Origin: Ignavibacteriota bacterium
GTDB taxonomy: Bacteria; Bacteroidota; Ignavibacteria; Ignavibacteriales; Melioribacteraceae
DNA: 64,000 bases
Assembly: GCA_016716225.1 (NCBI GenBank)
Contig: JADJWT010000001.1
Location: 3,048,501 to 3,112,500 of the forward strand
Direction of reading: 5' to 3'
Positions within the stretch are counted from its first letter, which is position 1; the number at the start of each line of letters is the position of its first letter. The notes beneath the pieces are model-generated. The model had not been told where the DNA came from. It did no database searches and saw only the letters and a program-made list of their open reading frames with translations. This document shows positions 1 through 8,874 of the stretch, one piece after another. Position numbers and translations under genes: made by a program.

Positions 1-721
1 ATCTGGCCCATTATTTTTATTTTATAAAGTTGGACCTAGCCCACGAGAATGGTGGGGACTTTATGTAACTTCATCTGACAATGGAAAAAGCTGGTCAAAG
101 CCAATAAAATTACCGAATGGAATTTATGGACCAATTAAGAATAAGCCAATTCAATTGAAAAGCGGAGAAATAATTTCTCCAACCAGTACAGAACATGATG
201 GTTGGAAAATTCAAATAGAGACAAGTGTAGATCTTTGTAAAACATGGATTTCTTCTGGTGACTTAAATGATGAAAAAGAATTTGGTGCAATTCAACCAAC
301 AATTTTAATACATCCAAACAATAAATTACAATTACTTAATAGAACGGAAAATGAAGTTATCTCAAATGTTTGGTCAAATGATAATGGAAAAACTTGGGGC
401 AAAATGACTTCACTTAATTTGCCTAATCCAAACTCTGGCATTGACGCAATAACTTTGAATGATGGTCGACATTTATTGGTTTATAATCCTACAAAGAAAA
501 ACTGGGGGAATAGAGTTCCGCTTTCTGTTGCAATTTCCAAAGATGGAATTAATTGGGAAAAAGTTTTAGATCTTGAAAATGAAAGTGATAAAGAAAATTC
601 TGAGAAAGATGAATATTCTTATCCGTCAGTTATTCAATCAGAAGATGGTTTGGTGCATATCGTTTATACATGGAATAGAAAAACTGTAAAGTATGTTGTT
701 TTAGATACGGCAAAGATTTAA
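1..721 (+). CDS. Sialidase-like BNR-repeat protein, 3' part
   Basis: The reading frame is open from base 2, so the gene begins before the window; about 239 residues are visible. Two Asp-box motifs are clear (SSDNGKSW near the left edge and SNDNGKTW further on), as in the six-bladed propeller of sialidases and related BNR_2 proteins. The end (YPSVIQSEDGLVHIVYTW) matches the end of the second BNR protein at 62504, so the two are paralogues. The likely role is an exported hydrolase acting on a terminal sugar, but this fold is also common in proteins that do not cleave sialic acid, and the catalytic arginine triad cannot be judged because the N-terminus is missing. It lies 22 bp before the next gene and may share its transcript. 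Confidence 0.8.
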   Translation, partial: SGPLFLFYKVGPSPREWWGLYVTSSDNGKSWSKPIKLPNGIYGPIKNKPIQLKSGEIISPTSTEHDGWKIQIETSVDLCKTWISSGDLNDEKEFGAIQPTILIHPNNKLQLLNRTENEVISNVWSNDNGKTWGKMTSLNLPNPNSGIDAITLNDGRHLLVYNPTKKNWGNRVPLSVAISKDGINWEKVLDLENESDKENSEKDEYSYPSVIQSEDGLVHIVYTWNRKTVKYVVLDTAKI

Positions 722-743
722 CAATAACTTAAAAATAATTAAT

Positions 744-1970
744 ATGAAAAATTCAATAAAATTACTTTTTTTTATCACATTTTGCTCAACGTTGGTAATT
801 GGACAAAATAATATAATAATTGATGGAAATTTTGATGATTGGTTAAATGTTCCAATTGCTGTTGTGGATTCAGCAAATAACGTTCATGATACCGATGGAT
901 ATTCTGAAGGAGACAAACCTGCACAATTTATAAATTATTCTGATGTTGACATACTTGAAGTAAAATTTTCCAATGATGATTCAACTTTATTTGGATACAT
1001 TAAATCGAAAGGATTTATTGGAAGAACTTCTTCATCAAATTTAGGGCACACTAAAAGTGGAAGGTATTATTTTATTTTCACAATTGATGTTGATGATAAT
1101 GATACAACCGGTTATCCGCTAAGAGAAGGTGGTTACTTTCCGGATAGTAAAGGTTATGATATGAATATGGAAGTTGAATTTTTTAATGGAGAATATAATA
1201 CTGGTCATTACTTAAATCATGAATACATTTCAGAAGCTGATTATAATGCAAATTGGGAAAATGACCTTGCACTAGGAATTGTAAGATTAGCGCCAGGAAC
1301 ATACGATTGGTATTCCCAATGGGTAATGTTTGAAGATTCAACTTATGTTGTTGTTGAAGATAAAGGTCCGGTTTACTATGGAATAATAAGAATAGCAGTG
1401 TCAGATGATGGTCATGAAGCTGAAATATCAGCACCTTTTTGGGGATTTCTAAAAACTCATGAAGGAAAAAATATTATTAATCTAAATCAAAATATAAAAA
1501 TATCTGCTTCACTTGAGGGTAGTGGAGAATTATCAGAAGAAGCTGTAAAATTAGGTTATACTCCCGGAAGCAAATCTGTTTGGGGTTCAAACACTGCTCT
1601 TCCTTTCAATTATTTTATAAAATCCACAGAAATTGTTTCACTTACAAGTGAATTAAATCTTCCATCAATTTTTGAATTGAAACAAAATTATCCCAATCCA
1701 TTTAACCCAAGTACAACAATTAATTATACTATTCAGTCAAAAGTGAAAAGTGAAAATGCAAATGTAGCCTCAGAATTTAGTTTGAGTAATGTAACATTAA
1801 AAATTTATGATATTTTAGGAAGAGAAGTTGAAACTTTGGTTAACGAAAATCAAAAACCGGGAAATTATAAAATTCTTTTTGATGGAAGCAATTTTCCAAG
1901 CGGAGTTTACTATTATCAATTAAAATCCGGAAATTTTAATCAAACAAAAAAAATGATTTTGGCTAAATAA
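744..1970 (+). CDS. Secreted CBM9-like protein with T9SS sorting domain
   Basis: This is a 408-residue exported protein. Residues 1-20 form a Sec signal peptide ending in IGQ. From about residue 24 (IIDGNFDDWL) to 270 it resembles the CBM9/DOMON-type domain found at the start of many carbohydrate-binding surface proteins. The last ~95 residues are a type A type IX secretion sorting domain: FELKQNYPNPFNPSTTINYT, then ILGREVETLVN and the terminal GVYYYQLKSG...KKMILAK. That domain is known to direct transport across the outer membrane and surface attachment. A ~20-residue insert separates the first and second strands of the sorting domain. No catalytic motif is visible, so a glycan-binding role is inferred. 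Confidence 0.85.
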   Translation: MKNSIKLLFFITFCSTLVIGQNNIIIDGNFDDWLNVPIAVVDSANNVHDTDGYSEGDKPAQFINYSDVDILEVKFSNDDSTLFGYIKSKGFIGRTSSSNLGHTKSGRYYFIFTIDVDDNDTTGYPLREGGYFPDSKGYDMNMEVEFFNGEYNTGHYLNHEYISEADYNANWENDLALGIVRLAPGTYDWYSQWVMFEDSTYVVVEDKGPVYYGIIRIAVSDDGHEAEISAPFWGFLKTHEGKNIINLNQNIKISASLEGSGELSEEAVKLGYTPGSKSVWGSNTALPFNYFIKSTEIVSLTSELNLPSIFELKQNYPNPFNPSTTINYTIQSKVKSENANVASEFSLSNVTLKIYDILGREVETLVNENQKPGNYKILFDGSNFPSGVYYYQLKSGNFNQTKKMILAK

Positions 1971-2139
1971 AATTTTCAGAAAAAAAATTATTTCATTCAA
2001 ATCATTTCTCAATTTTGTAATTTCATACCAGATTTAAAATTATTTTAAATAAGTGTTTTATATTCTTATTCAAATAATGAACTTGAAAAAATCTTCATTT
2101 ATAAAAAAGTATTAAGCAAATATTTAAGGAATATTTTCC

Positions 2140-2901
2140 ATGAAACAAAAAAAAATTTTTAAAGATTATAATTTAATTTTATTGTTATTAACATTTTTAA
2201 TTTCACCAATTTTAATTTTATGTCAAGAAGAAGGAAATCCAAAATTAACTGAAGTTTGGGATCCGGTTCCACCTATTGTTAAACCAGGAGAAAATAATCT
2301 TCCACCATCCGATGCAATTATATTGTTTGATGGAACTAATTTAAACGAATGGGAAAATGTAAATGGCGGAGAAGCTAAATGGCAATTGAATGATAATGCA
2401 ATGACTGTTGTTAAAAAATCCGGTAGTATAAAAACTAAAAAAATTTTTGGAGATTGCCAATTGCATATTGAATGGAGAACACCTGAAAAGGTTGAAGGTG
2501 ATGGACAAGGACGTGGAAACAGCGGAATATTTTTACAAGATAGATATGAAGTTCAAGTTCTTGATTCTTACAATAACGTAACATATTCTAACGGTCAAGC
2601 CGGAAGCATTTACAAACAGTTTATTCCCTTAGTTAACGTATGTAAAGCTCCTGGGGAATGGCAGACTTATGATATTTTTTTCAAAGCACCTAAATTCAAA
2701 GAAAATGGCGAACTTGAAAAACCAGCTTATATTACAGTTATACAAAACGGAGTTTTAATTCAAAATCATGTAGAGCTCAAAGGAACTTCGGTATATATTG
2801 GTCAGCCAAAATACGAAAAGCATAATACTAAAGAACCAATTTCTTTACAAGATCATGGAAATCCAGTAAGTTATAGAAATATTTGGATAAGAGAACTTTA
2901 A
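2140..2901 (+). CDS. DUF1080 (3-keto-glycoside hydrolase-type) protein
   Basis: A 253-residue exported protein with a hydrophobic signal sequence at residues 12-30. The rest is a DUF1080 domain (3-keto-disaccharide hydrolase family): DAIILFDGTNLNEW near residue 59, a conserved GNSGIFL segment in mid-domain, GEWQTYDIFFKAP, and the terminal ISLQDHGNPVSYRNIWIREL. Family members are laminarin-like beta-sandwiches that act on 3-keto sugars produced by Gfo/Idh/MocA oxidoreductases. A possible ribosome site AAGGAA lies upstream of the ATG. It stands alone, 169 bp after the T9SS protein and 218 bp before the next operon, and has no copy of the palindromic operator seen elsewhere in the window. The substrate is unknown. 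Confidence 0.88.
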   Translation: MKQKKIFKDYNLILLLLTFLISPILILCQEEGNPKLTEVWDPVPPIVKPGENNLPPSDAIILFDGTNLNEWENVNGGEAKWQLNDNAMTVVKKSGSIKTKKIFGDCQLHIEWRTPEKVEGDGQGRGNSGIFLQDRYEVQVLDSYNNVTYSNGQAGSIYKQFIPLVNVCKAPGEWQTYDIFFKAPKFKENGELEKPAYITVIQNGVLIQNHVELKGTSVYIGQPKYEKHNTKEPISLQDHGNPVSYRNIWIREL

Positions 2902-3023
2902 TGCTGAAAATTTTCGAAATTGGGTAATTAACTTAAATTATTTCACAATTGTAAAAAAATATCTGCATATATTATTAAATATTTGCCAATATTGAAAAAA
3001 ATACATAATTTAGTTTTACAATT

Positions 3024-3039
3024 AGACAAACGATTGTCT
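3024..3039. promoter_or_regulatory. Putative LacI-type operator, site a
   Basis: AGACAAACGATTGTCT has perfect 6-bp outer arms (AGACAA/TTGTCT) around a central CG, the layout of LacI/PurR-family operators. It lies 80 bp before the 3120 gene, first of the 3120-9870 operon. Four similar sites precede other operons in the window. The factor that binds is not encoded here. Confidence 0.65.
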
Positions 3040-3119
3040 TTTCGAATAAAAGTTCTTTTCGTATATTTTTTTTGAGATTTACATATTATTCACTTCAATT
3101 TAAAATTAAGGGGTAACGA

Positions 3120-3719
3120 ATGAAAAAGTTTCTTCTTCTAATCACGCTATTTATAATCTCATGTAGTTCACATTGTGTAAAAGATTCAAATAATCATTGG
3201 ATTTCTTTATTTAACGGCAAAAATTTAGATGGATGGTTTGTAAAAGGAAAAGCTGTTTGGGAAGTTAAAGATGGAATAATGGTAGGTGACGGTGGTATGG
3301 GACATATTTATACAAATGCCGTTGCAACCGATTTTGAAGTTAAAGGAACTTTTAAGATAAGTGATAAAGGAAATAGCGGATTATATTTTAGAGCAAATCC
3401 TCCTACAGAGAATCCCGATAACTGGCCAGCTGGTTATGAAGCTCAAATCGATAATCACCAAAATGCGCACACTGGTTGGATCTGGAAACCCAGTACACCA
3501 TCTGCAAAAGCTAATAAATTAATTACAAAAGATAATGAGTGGTTTACAATGAAAGTAAGAATGGTTGGAACTCAAATTCAAGTTTGGGTAAATGATGAAC
3601 TAATGACTGAGTATACAGATAAAGACTACACAAAAGGTCATTTTGCAATTCAAGGTCATAATCCGGGACAAACAATTGAAATTAAAGAACTTGCATATAG
3701 AGATTTAGGTAAAAAGTAA
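3120..3719 (+). CDS. DUF1080 lipoprotein
   Basis: A 199-residue predicted lipoprotein: the signal peptide ends in a lipobox (FIISC, Cys at about residue 15). The mature part is one DUF1080 domain: WISLFNGKNLDGWFVKG, GNSGLYFRANP at about residues 82-92, WPAGYEAQIDN, and a final GHFAIQGHNPGQTIEIKELAYRD. By family it should hydrolyse or hydrate a 3-keto-glycoside in the periplasm or at the surface. It is the first gene of a six-gene operon and follows operator site a. A good ribosome site (AAGGGG) precedes the ATG. It is shorter than the 2140 protein and lacks its N-terminal extension; the two are only distant relatives. Confidence 0.88.
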   Translation: MKKFLLLITLFIISCSSHCVKDSNNHWISLFNGKNLDGWFVKGKAVWEVKDGIMVGDGGMGHIYTNAVATDFEVKGTFKISDKGNSGLYFRANPPTENPDNWPAGYEAQIDNHQNAHTGWIWKPSTPSAKANKLITKDNEWFTMKVRMVGTQIQVWVNDELMTEYTDKDYTKGHFAIQGHNPGQTIEIKELAYRDLGKK

Positions 3720-3748
3720 AACTTACTTAAATAATTTTGGGAGAATTT

Positions 3749-5017
3749 ATGAATGCTGAGTTGCGCGAAAAATTAAGCAAGTATTTAAATGTTACAACAG
3801 ATTATTTAAATAATAATCTAATTCCATTCTGGGCAGAGAGAGCTGTTGAACCTAAATTTGGCGGTTTTCAAACAAATTATGATAGAGATGGAAATCGAAC
3901 CTCAGTAACTGAAAAATCCTTTCTCTCTCAATGCAGAAGTATTTTTACAATCTCGCATACATTGAGATTAGGTTTTAATTGGCCAAATGGATTGGAAACG
4001 ATAAAACAAGGAATTGATTTCCTATTTAAATATTTTTATGATTCAGAAAACGGTGGATTTTATTGGATTGTAGAAGAAGATGGAACTCCAAAAGATGTTA
4101 ATAAAATAATATATGGTCATTCATTTTTCATATATGCACTTTCAGAATATGCATTGTTAACCGGTGATGAATTTGCAAAAAATGAAGCTGTAAAAGTTTT
4201 CAATTTACTTCAAAAAAAAGTTGCTGATAAACAATTTAAAGGATACCTTGAACATTTTGATCAATACTTTAATTTAAAAAGTTCGCGAGGTGATATTGGT
4301 GTTCATAAATCACTAGATGTGCACATGCATTTAATGGAAGCATTCACAACACTTTATGAATTAACTAATGATGAAAATCATAAAAAAGCTTTGGAAGATG
4401 TCATAGAATTAATCTTTGATAAAATGATTGATCCGGAAACTGGAACCGGAATTGCAATGTTTACACAAGATTGGAAACCGATAGCAAACGTTGAACTTGA
4501 TACGGTTTGGGGTAGAGATAGATTTGATGAAAACGGAAAATCTACAGAGATAACTTCATACGGACATAATATTGAATTTACTTGGCTTTATTTACTTTCT
4601 CAAGATATTCTTAAAATCCCAAGAGATAAAAGCTTACACAGAGTTTTACCAATTTACGAGCATACTTATGTTAATGGAATTGATTGGAAGTATGGCGGAA
4701 TTTATGTGGAAGGTAAAAAAATCGGTTCAGTAACTGAAGCAACAAAAGAATTTTGGCAACAAGCAGAAGCAATGGTAGGATTTTTAGATGCATTTCTATT
4801 AACCAAAGATGAAAAATATTTGAACGCATTTTTTAATGTTCATGATTTTGTTTTTACAAAAATGATTAATTGGGAAAAAGGCGAATGGTTTGCGCTTCTT
4901 GCTGAAAATGGAGATTTGATTTGGGATTATATGGGAACAAGCTGGAAAGTTTTTTATCACACAGTGAGAGGAACTTGTCAAGTAATTAAAAAATTGGAAA
5001 AATGCATTAATAAATAA
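3749..5017 (+). CDS. AGE-family sugar 2-epimerase (cellobiose 2-epimerase-like)
   Basis: A cytoplasmic protein of about 422 residues, without signal peptide, from the N-acylglucosamine/cellobiose 2-epimerase family, an (alpha/alpha)6 barrel. Family features are visible: RSIFTISHTLRLG, ENGGFYWIVEEDG, the histidine-containing SYGHNIEFTWL at mid-length, KEFWQQAEAMVGFLDAF, and the final DYMGTSWKVFYHTVRG that holds a catalytic histidine in relatives. I chose the ATG at 3749 because GGGAG lies just before it; an in-frame TTG exists at 3737. It would interconvert the C2 epimers of a reducing sugar or disaccharide (for example glucose and mannose types), preparing imported sugar for catabolism. The exact substrate cannot be read from sequence. 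Confidence 0.85.
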   Translation: MNAELREKLSKYLNVTTDYLNNNLIPFWAERAVEPKFGGFQTNYDRDGNRTSVTEKSFLSQCRSIFTISHTLRLGFNWPNGLETIKQGIDFLFKYFYDSENGGFYWIVEEDGTPKDVNKIIYGHSFFIYALSEYALLTGDEFAKNEAVKVFNLLQKKVADKQFKGYLEHFDQYFNLKSSRGDIGVHKSLDVHMHLMEAFTTLYELTNDENHKKALEDVIELIFDKMIDPETGTGIAMFTQDWKPIANVELDTVWGRDRFDENGKSTEITSYGHNIEFTWLYLLSQDILKIPRDKSLHRVLPIYEHTYVNGIDWKYGGIYVEGKKIGSVTEATKEFWQQAEAMVGFLDAFLLTKDEKYLNAFFNVHDFVFTKMINWEKGEWFALLAENGDLIWDYMGTSWKVFYHTVRGTCQVIKKLEKCINK

Positions 5018-5049
5018 TATATTTTATAGATATAATGGAGAGTTTTAAA

Positions 5050-6429
5050 ATGGGAGAAAAAAACACAAGTGGAATGTCGAGACGTAAATTTATTGGGAAT
5101 GTAACAATGACCACTGCAGCATTTTCAATAATTCCAAGACACGTACTTGGCGGAAAAGGTTTTGTAGCTCCAAGCGATAAACTAAATATTGCTATTATTG
5201 GTGCTGGAGGAAAAGGTAGATCAGATATGTGGAGTGTTGCTACTGAAAATATTGTTGCATTGTGTGATGTTGATGATAGAAAAATTGAAGAAACAATGAC
5301 TAAAACAAAAGAAGAAAATAAACTTGATCTTTATGAAGCACTTCAGAAAGTACCAAAATACAGAGATTTTAGAGAAATGCTTGATAAACAAAAAGATATT
5401 GATGCAGTTACCGTAAGCACACCTGATCATACACATGCTGTTGCTGCAGCTTATGCAATGAGGAGAGGTAAACATGTTTTCGTACAAAAACCATTAACTC
5501 ATTCAGTCAAAGAAGCAAGAATCTTAAATCAAATAGCCAAAGAAACTGGTGTTATTACTCAAATGGGAAATCAAGGTCATGCTCAAGAAGGAATTAGATT
5601 AATTGCAGAATGGTTAGCGGATGATGCAATTGGCTTGGTAAATAAAGTTGATTGCTGGACTAACAGACCAGTTTGGGAAACCGGCATGGATAGACCAACA
5701 GAAATTCCTTCGGTGCCAAGAGATATTGATTGGAATCTTTGGTTAGGTCCTGCAGAATTTCGTCCTTATCATCCAGCATATATGCCATGGAGCTGGAGGG
5801 CTTGGTGTGAATTTGGAACTGGAGCATTAGGTGATATGGGGGCACATATTTTTGATATTCCATACGAAACCTTAAAACTTGGTTATCCAACAATTATTGA
5901 AGCAAGTTCAAGTAAATTTAATGGCGAAAGCTGGCCGGTTTCGGAAATATTCCATTATCATTTTCCAGAACGAGGAAATTTACCTGCCGTAAAATTAAGC
6001 TGGTATGATGGTGGAGTTATGCCGCAAAGACCAGATGAACTCGAACCCGGCAGAAGAATGGGCGATGAAGATGGTGGAGTTTTATTCCATGGTACAAAAG
6101 GTAAAATTATGTGCGGATGTTACGGCAGCAGTCCAAGATTAATTCCGGAAACAAAAATGCAAGAATATAAACAACCGGAAAAAACAATTCCAAGATCACC
6201 AGGTATTCACGAAGAATGGATTGAAGCAATTAAGAAAAATCAACAAGCTACATCAAATTTTGAATATGCATCTAAACTTGTTGAAACAATGATGTTAGGC
6301 AATATTGCAATTCGTATGGCTGAAAAATTTGATAAATTGCATTGGGATGGAGAAAAAGGTGAGATTACTAATATTCCGGAAGCTAATGAATTTTTAATAA
6401 GAAAATATCCAGCTGGTTGGGAATTATAA
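5050..6429 (+). CDS. Gfo/Idh/MocA oxidoreductase with Tat signal
   Basis: A protein of about 459 residues. The N-terminus carries a twin-arginine signal (SRRKFIGN, followed by a hydrophobic stretch to IIPRHVLGG). The Rossmann segment LNIAIIGAGGKG follows near residue 46, then the family motif VQKPLTH (the EKP-type segment), and a C-terminal substrate domain with GALGDMGAHIFD. Members are NAD(P)-dependent sugar oxidoreductases; with a Tat signal they are exported with bound cofactor, as in Zymomonas glucose-fructose oxidoreductase. I chose ATG 5050 over 5035 because GGAG at 5037-5040 then serves as ribosome site. It closely resembles the 17806 gene, including the IIPRHVLG and APSDK segments. 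Likely role: oxidising a glycoside to its 3-keto form outside the cytoplasm. Confidence 0.88.
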   Translation: MGEKNTSGMSRRKFIGNVTMTTAAFSIIPRHVLGGKGFVAPSDKLNIAIIGAGGKGRSDMWSVATENIVALCDVDDRKIEETMTKTKEENKLDLYEALQKVPKYRDFREMLDKQKDIDAVTVSTPDHTHAVAAAYAMRRGKHVFVQKPLTHSVKEARILNQIAKETGVITQMGNQGHAQEGIRLIAEWLADDAIGLVNKVDCWTNRPVWETGMDRPTEIPSVPRDIDWNLWLGPAEFRPYHPAYMPWSWRAWCEFGTGALGDMGAHIFDIPYETLKLGYPTIIEASSSKFNGESWPVSEIFHYHFPERGNLPAVKLSWYDGGVMPQRPDELEPGRRMGDEDGGVLFHGTKGKIMCGCYGSSPRLIPETKMQEYKQPEKTIPRSPGIHEEWIEAIKKNQQATSNFEYASKLVETMMLGNIAIRMAEKFDKLHWDGEKGEITNIPEANEFLIRKYPAGWEL

Positions 6430-6482
6430 TTGAAAATTTTCTAACTTTAAACCACTATTATTCTATAGGAGCATAATCTTAT

Positions 6483-7664
6483 ATGGATACACAAAATATT
6501 AATTCAAAAAAATTGTTTTTAATGAGCTGTATTGCACTAATTGTAACAGCAATAAGTTTTGCACTGAGAGCAAGATTGGAACCAATTTTCATGGGTGATT
6601 ACGGACTTTCGGCAACTGATATAGGATTTGCTTTTGGTCCAGCATTTTATGGTTTTACAATATCTATGATTTTATTTGGCTCATTTGTAGATTCTTGGGG
6701 AATGAAAAAAGTTCTGACTATGGCTTTTATTTTACACTTTATTGGAATTACCGGAACAATTTTTTCTACAGGAATGTGGAGTCTTTTCTTTTCAACTGCT
6801 GCAATTGGTATTGGAAATGGTGCCATAGAAGCAGCATGTAATCCATTGGTTGCTTCGTTATATCCCAAAAATAAAGCAACAATGTTAAATAGATTTCATG
6901 TTTGGTTTCCTGGCGGAATTGTAATCGGAAGTTTGTTAGCATATTTTATGCTCGATGTTATAAATTTAAATTGGAGAATTTATGTTGCAGTATTATATAT
7001 TCCACTAGTTATTTATGGATATATGTTTTTAAAAGAAAACTTCCCTCAAACTGAAAGAGTTACTTCTGGAGTTACAACTTCAGAAATGTGGAAATCATTA
7101 CTAAAACCAATTTACATTTTCATGGCATTTAGCATGTTGTTAACAGCTGTAACCGAATTAGCAACTCAACAAAGAATTAGTACACTTTTAGCAGATGCAC
7201 ATGCAGTTCCAATGCTTGTATTGGCATTAACAACCGGTTTAATGGCATTAGGAAGAGCATTTGCTGGACCAGTAGTTCATAAGTTAAGTACATCTGGAAT
7301 GTTGTTGTTTTCTGCAGTAATGTCCTTTATTGGTTTGCAATTGTTAAGTAATTCTGATGGAATAATGGTTTATTTTTCAGCAGCTGTTTTCGCTGTTGGT
7401 GTTTGCTTCTTCTGGCCAACTATGTTAGGTTTTGTTGCTGAAGAAATTCCGGAAAGTGGAGCTTTAGGTTTATCTGTAATTGGCGGTCTTGGAATGTTTT
7501 CAGTTTCAATTGTATTACCTATTATGGGAGTTTTTATGGATACGGGAACCCAAGGTTCTGAAACATTAAGATATATGTCTGTTTTACCGGCAATTTTAAT
7601 TATTCTTTTTGGATTTTTATATTTTAAATTTGGCAAAAGAAAAAAAGTTCAAGTTAATGGTTAA
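6483..7664 (+). CDS. MFS sugar transporter (FHS-like)
   Basis: A 393-residue integral membrane protein with about 12 hydrophobic segments, of major facilitator type. The segment GIGNGAIEAACNPLVASLYP and the following RFHVWFPGG resemble fucose/glucose:H+ symporters (FHS family). A Shine-Dalgarno-like AGGAG lies about 12 bp before the ATG. It is the fourth gene of the 3120-9870 operon, flanked on both sides by Gfo/Idh/MocA genes, so it probably imports the sugar, keto-sugar or disaccharide released outside. The substrate is inferred only from context. Confidence 0.85.
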   Translation: MDTQNINSKKLFLMSCIALIVTAISFALRARLEPIFMGDYGLSATDIGFAFGPAFYGFTISMILFGSFVDSWGMKKVLTMAFILHFIGITGTIFSTGMWSLFFSTAAIGIGNGAIEAACNPLVASLYPKNKATMLNRFHVWFPGGIVIGSLLAYFMLDVINLNWRIYVAVLYIPLVIYGYMFLKENFPQTERVTSGVTTSEMWKSLLKPIYIFMAFSMLLTAVTELATQQRISTLLADAHAVPMLVLALTTGLMALGRAFAGPVVHKLSTSGMLLFSAVMSFIGLQLLSNSDGIMVYFSAAVFAVGVCFFWPTMLGFVAEEIPESGALGLSVIGGLGMFSVSIVLPIMGVFMDTGTQGSETLRYMSVLPAILIILFGFLYFKFGKRKKVQVNG

Positions 7665-7689
7665 TAATTTTTAAAAGTAGAGTTAAATA

Positions 7690-8853
7690 ATGAAAAGAAA
7701 ATTAAAAATGGGAATGCTTGGTGGTGGACCTGGAGCATTTATTGGTGAAGTTCACCGAAAAGCAGCAAGAATGGATGGAAATGTTGAAATTATTGCCGGA
7801 GCATTTGATATTGATCCAATTAAATCTCATCAAATGGGGAAAGAACTAAATTTAAATTCAAATCGTGTTTATGATAATTATCAAAAAATGATTGAAGGTG
7901 AATTAAATCTTCCCAAAAATGAAAGAATTGATTTTGTATCAATTACTACTCCGAATAATTGGCATTTTCCAATGGCAAAAGATTTTTTAAATGCCGGATT
8001 TCATGTAATGTGCGAAAAACCAATGACAATTACAGTTGATCAATCTTTGGAGTTGGAAAAAATTGTAAAAAATACTGGAAAAGTTTTTGGGCTTATGCAT
8101 ACATACACCGGTTACCCAATGGCAAAACTTGGTAAAGATTTGATAAAAAATGGCGAACTTGGTGAAATTAGAAAAGTTGTTGTTAGATATCCTCAAGGTT
8201 GGTTAACTAATGCAATCGAAAAAACCGGACAAATGCAAGCATCGTGGCGAACAGATCCAAAACAAACCGGTGCCGGTGGAAGCATTGGTGATATTGGAAT
8301 TCATGCAGCAAATTTAGCAGAATATTTTACTGGATTAAGAATAACAGAAATTAGTGCTGATATTACTTCATTTGTTGAAGGAAGGCCTGTTGATGACGAT
8401 GCAAATGTTTTATTGCATTTAAACAATGGCGCTAAAGGAGTTTTATTTTGTAGTCAAATTTCAGTTGGTGAAGAAAATGATTTAGCAATTTGGGTTTATG
8501 GAACAAAGAAAAGCTTAGAATGGCATCAAGAAGAACCTAATTTCCTTTATCTTAAAGAAGGTGATGGTCCTGTTCAAATTTGGAAGCGAGGAAATCAATA
8601 TGTAAATAATTATAGTAAAGCAGCAGCAAGAGGAACTAGATTACCTTCGGGACATCCAGAAGCACTCTTAGAAGCAATCGCAAATATTTATAATAATTTT
8701 GGTGATACAATTCGTAATAAAGAAGATAATCTTGAGGTTGATCTGGAATTGATTTCTGATTTCCCAAATGTTGATGATGGTGTTAGAGGAATGAAGTTTA
8801 TCGATGCTGTTATTAAAAATTCCAGAGGAAATGAAAAATGGACTTTAATATAA
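7690..8853 (+). CDS. Cytoplasmic Gfo/Idh/MocA oxidoreductase
   Basis: A 387-residue protein without signal peptide. The N-terminal Rossmann motif MGMLGGGPGAFIG begins at about residue 7; SITTPNNWHFPMAKDFL and CEKPMTI form the NAD(P)/substrate hinge with the EKP lysine. The C-terminal domain has GGSIGDIGIHAANLAEYFTGL, with a conserved His. It belongs to the larger sugar-oxidoreductase branch of the family. Because it lacks an export signal while its operon partner at 5050 has one, the pair may work on opposite sides of the membrane: one oxidising outside, this one reducing a keto-sugar inside. That division of labour is inferred. Confidence 0.88.
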   Translation: MKRKLKMGMLGGGPGAFIGEVHRKAARMDGNVEIIAGAFDIDPIKSHQMGKELNLNSNRVYDNYQKMIEGELNLPKNERIDFVSITTPNNWHFPMAKDFLNAGFHVMCEKPMTITVDQSLELEKIVKNTGKVFGLMHTYTGYPMAKLGKDLIKNGELGEIRKVVVRYPQGWLTNAIEKTGQMQASWRTDPKQTGAGGSIGDIGIHAANLAEYFTGLRITEISADITSFVEGRPVDDDANVLLHLNNGAKGVLFCSQISVGEENDLAIWVYGTKKSLEWHQEEPNFLYLKEGDGPVQIWKRGNQYVNNYSKAAARGTRLPSGHPEALLEAIANIYNNFGDTIRNKEDNLEVDLELISDFPNVDDGVRGMKFIDAVIKNSRGNEKWTLI

Positions 8854-8874
8854 AATTTTAAAAGAGGTTTTACT

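Noticed and set aside
2902..2935. Terminator after the 2140 DUF1080 gene
   Set aside because: GAAAATTTTC is a short AT palindrome without a following T run.
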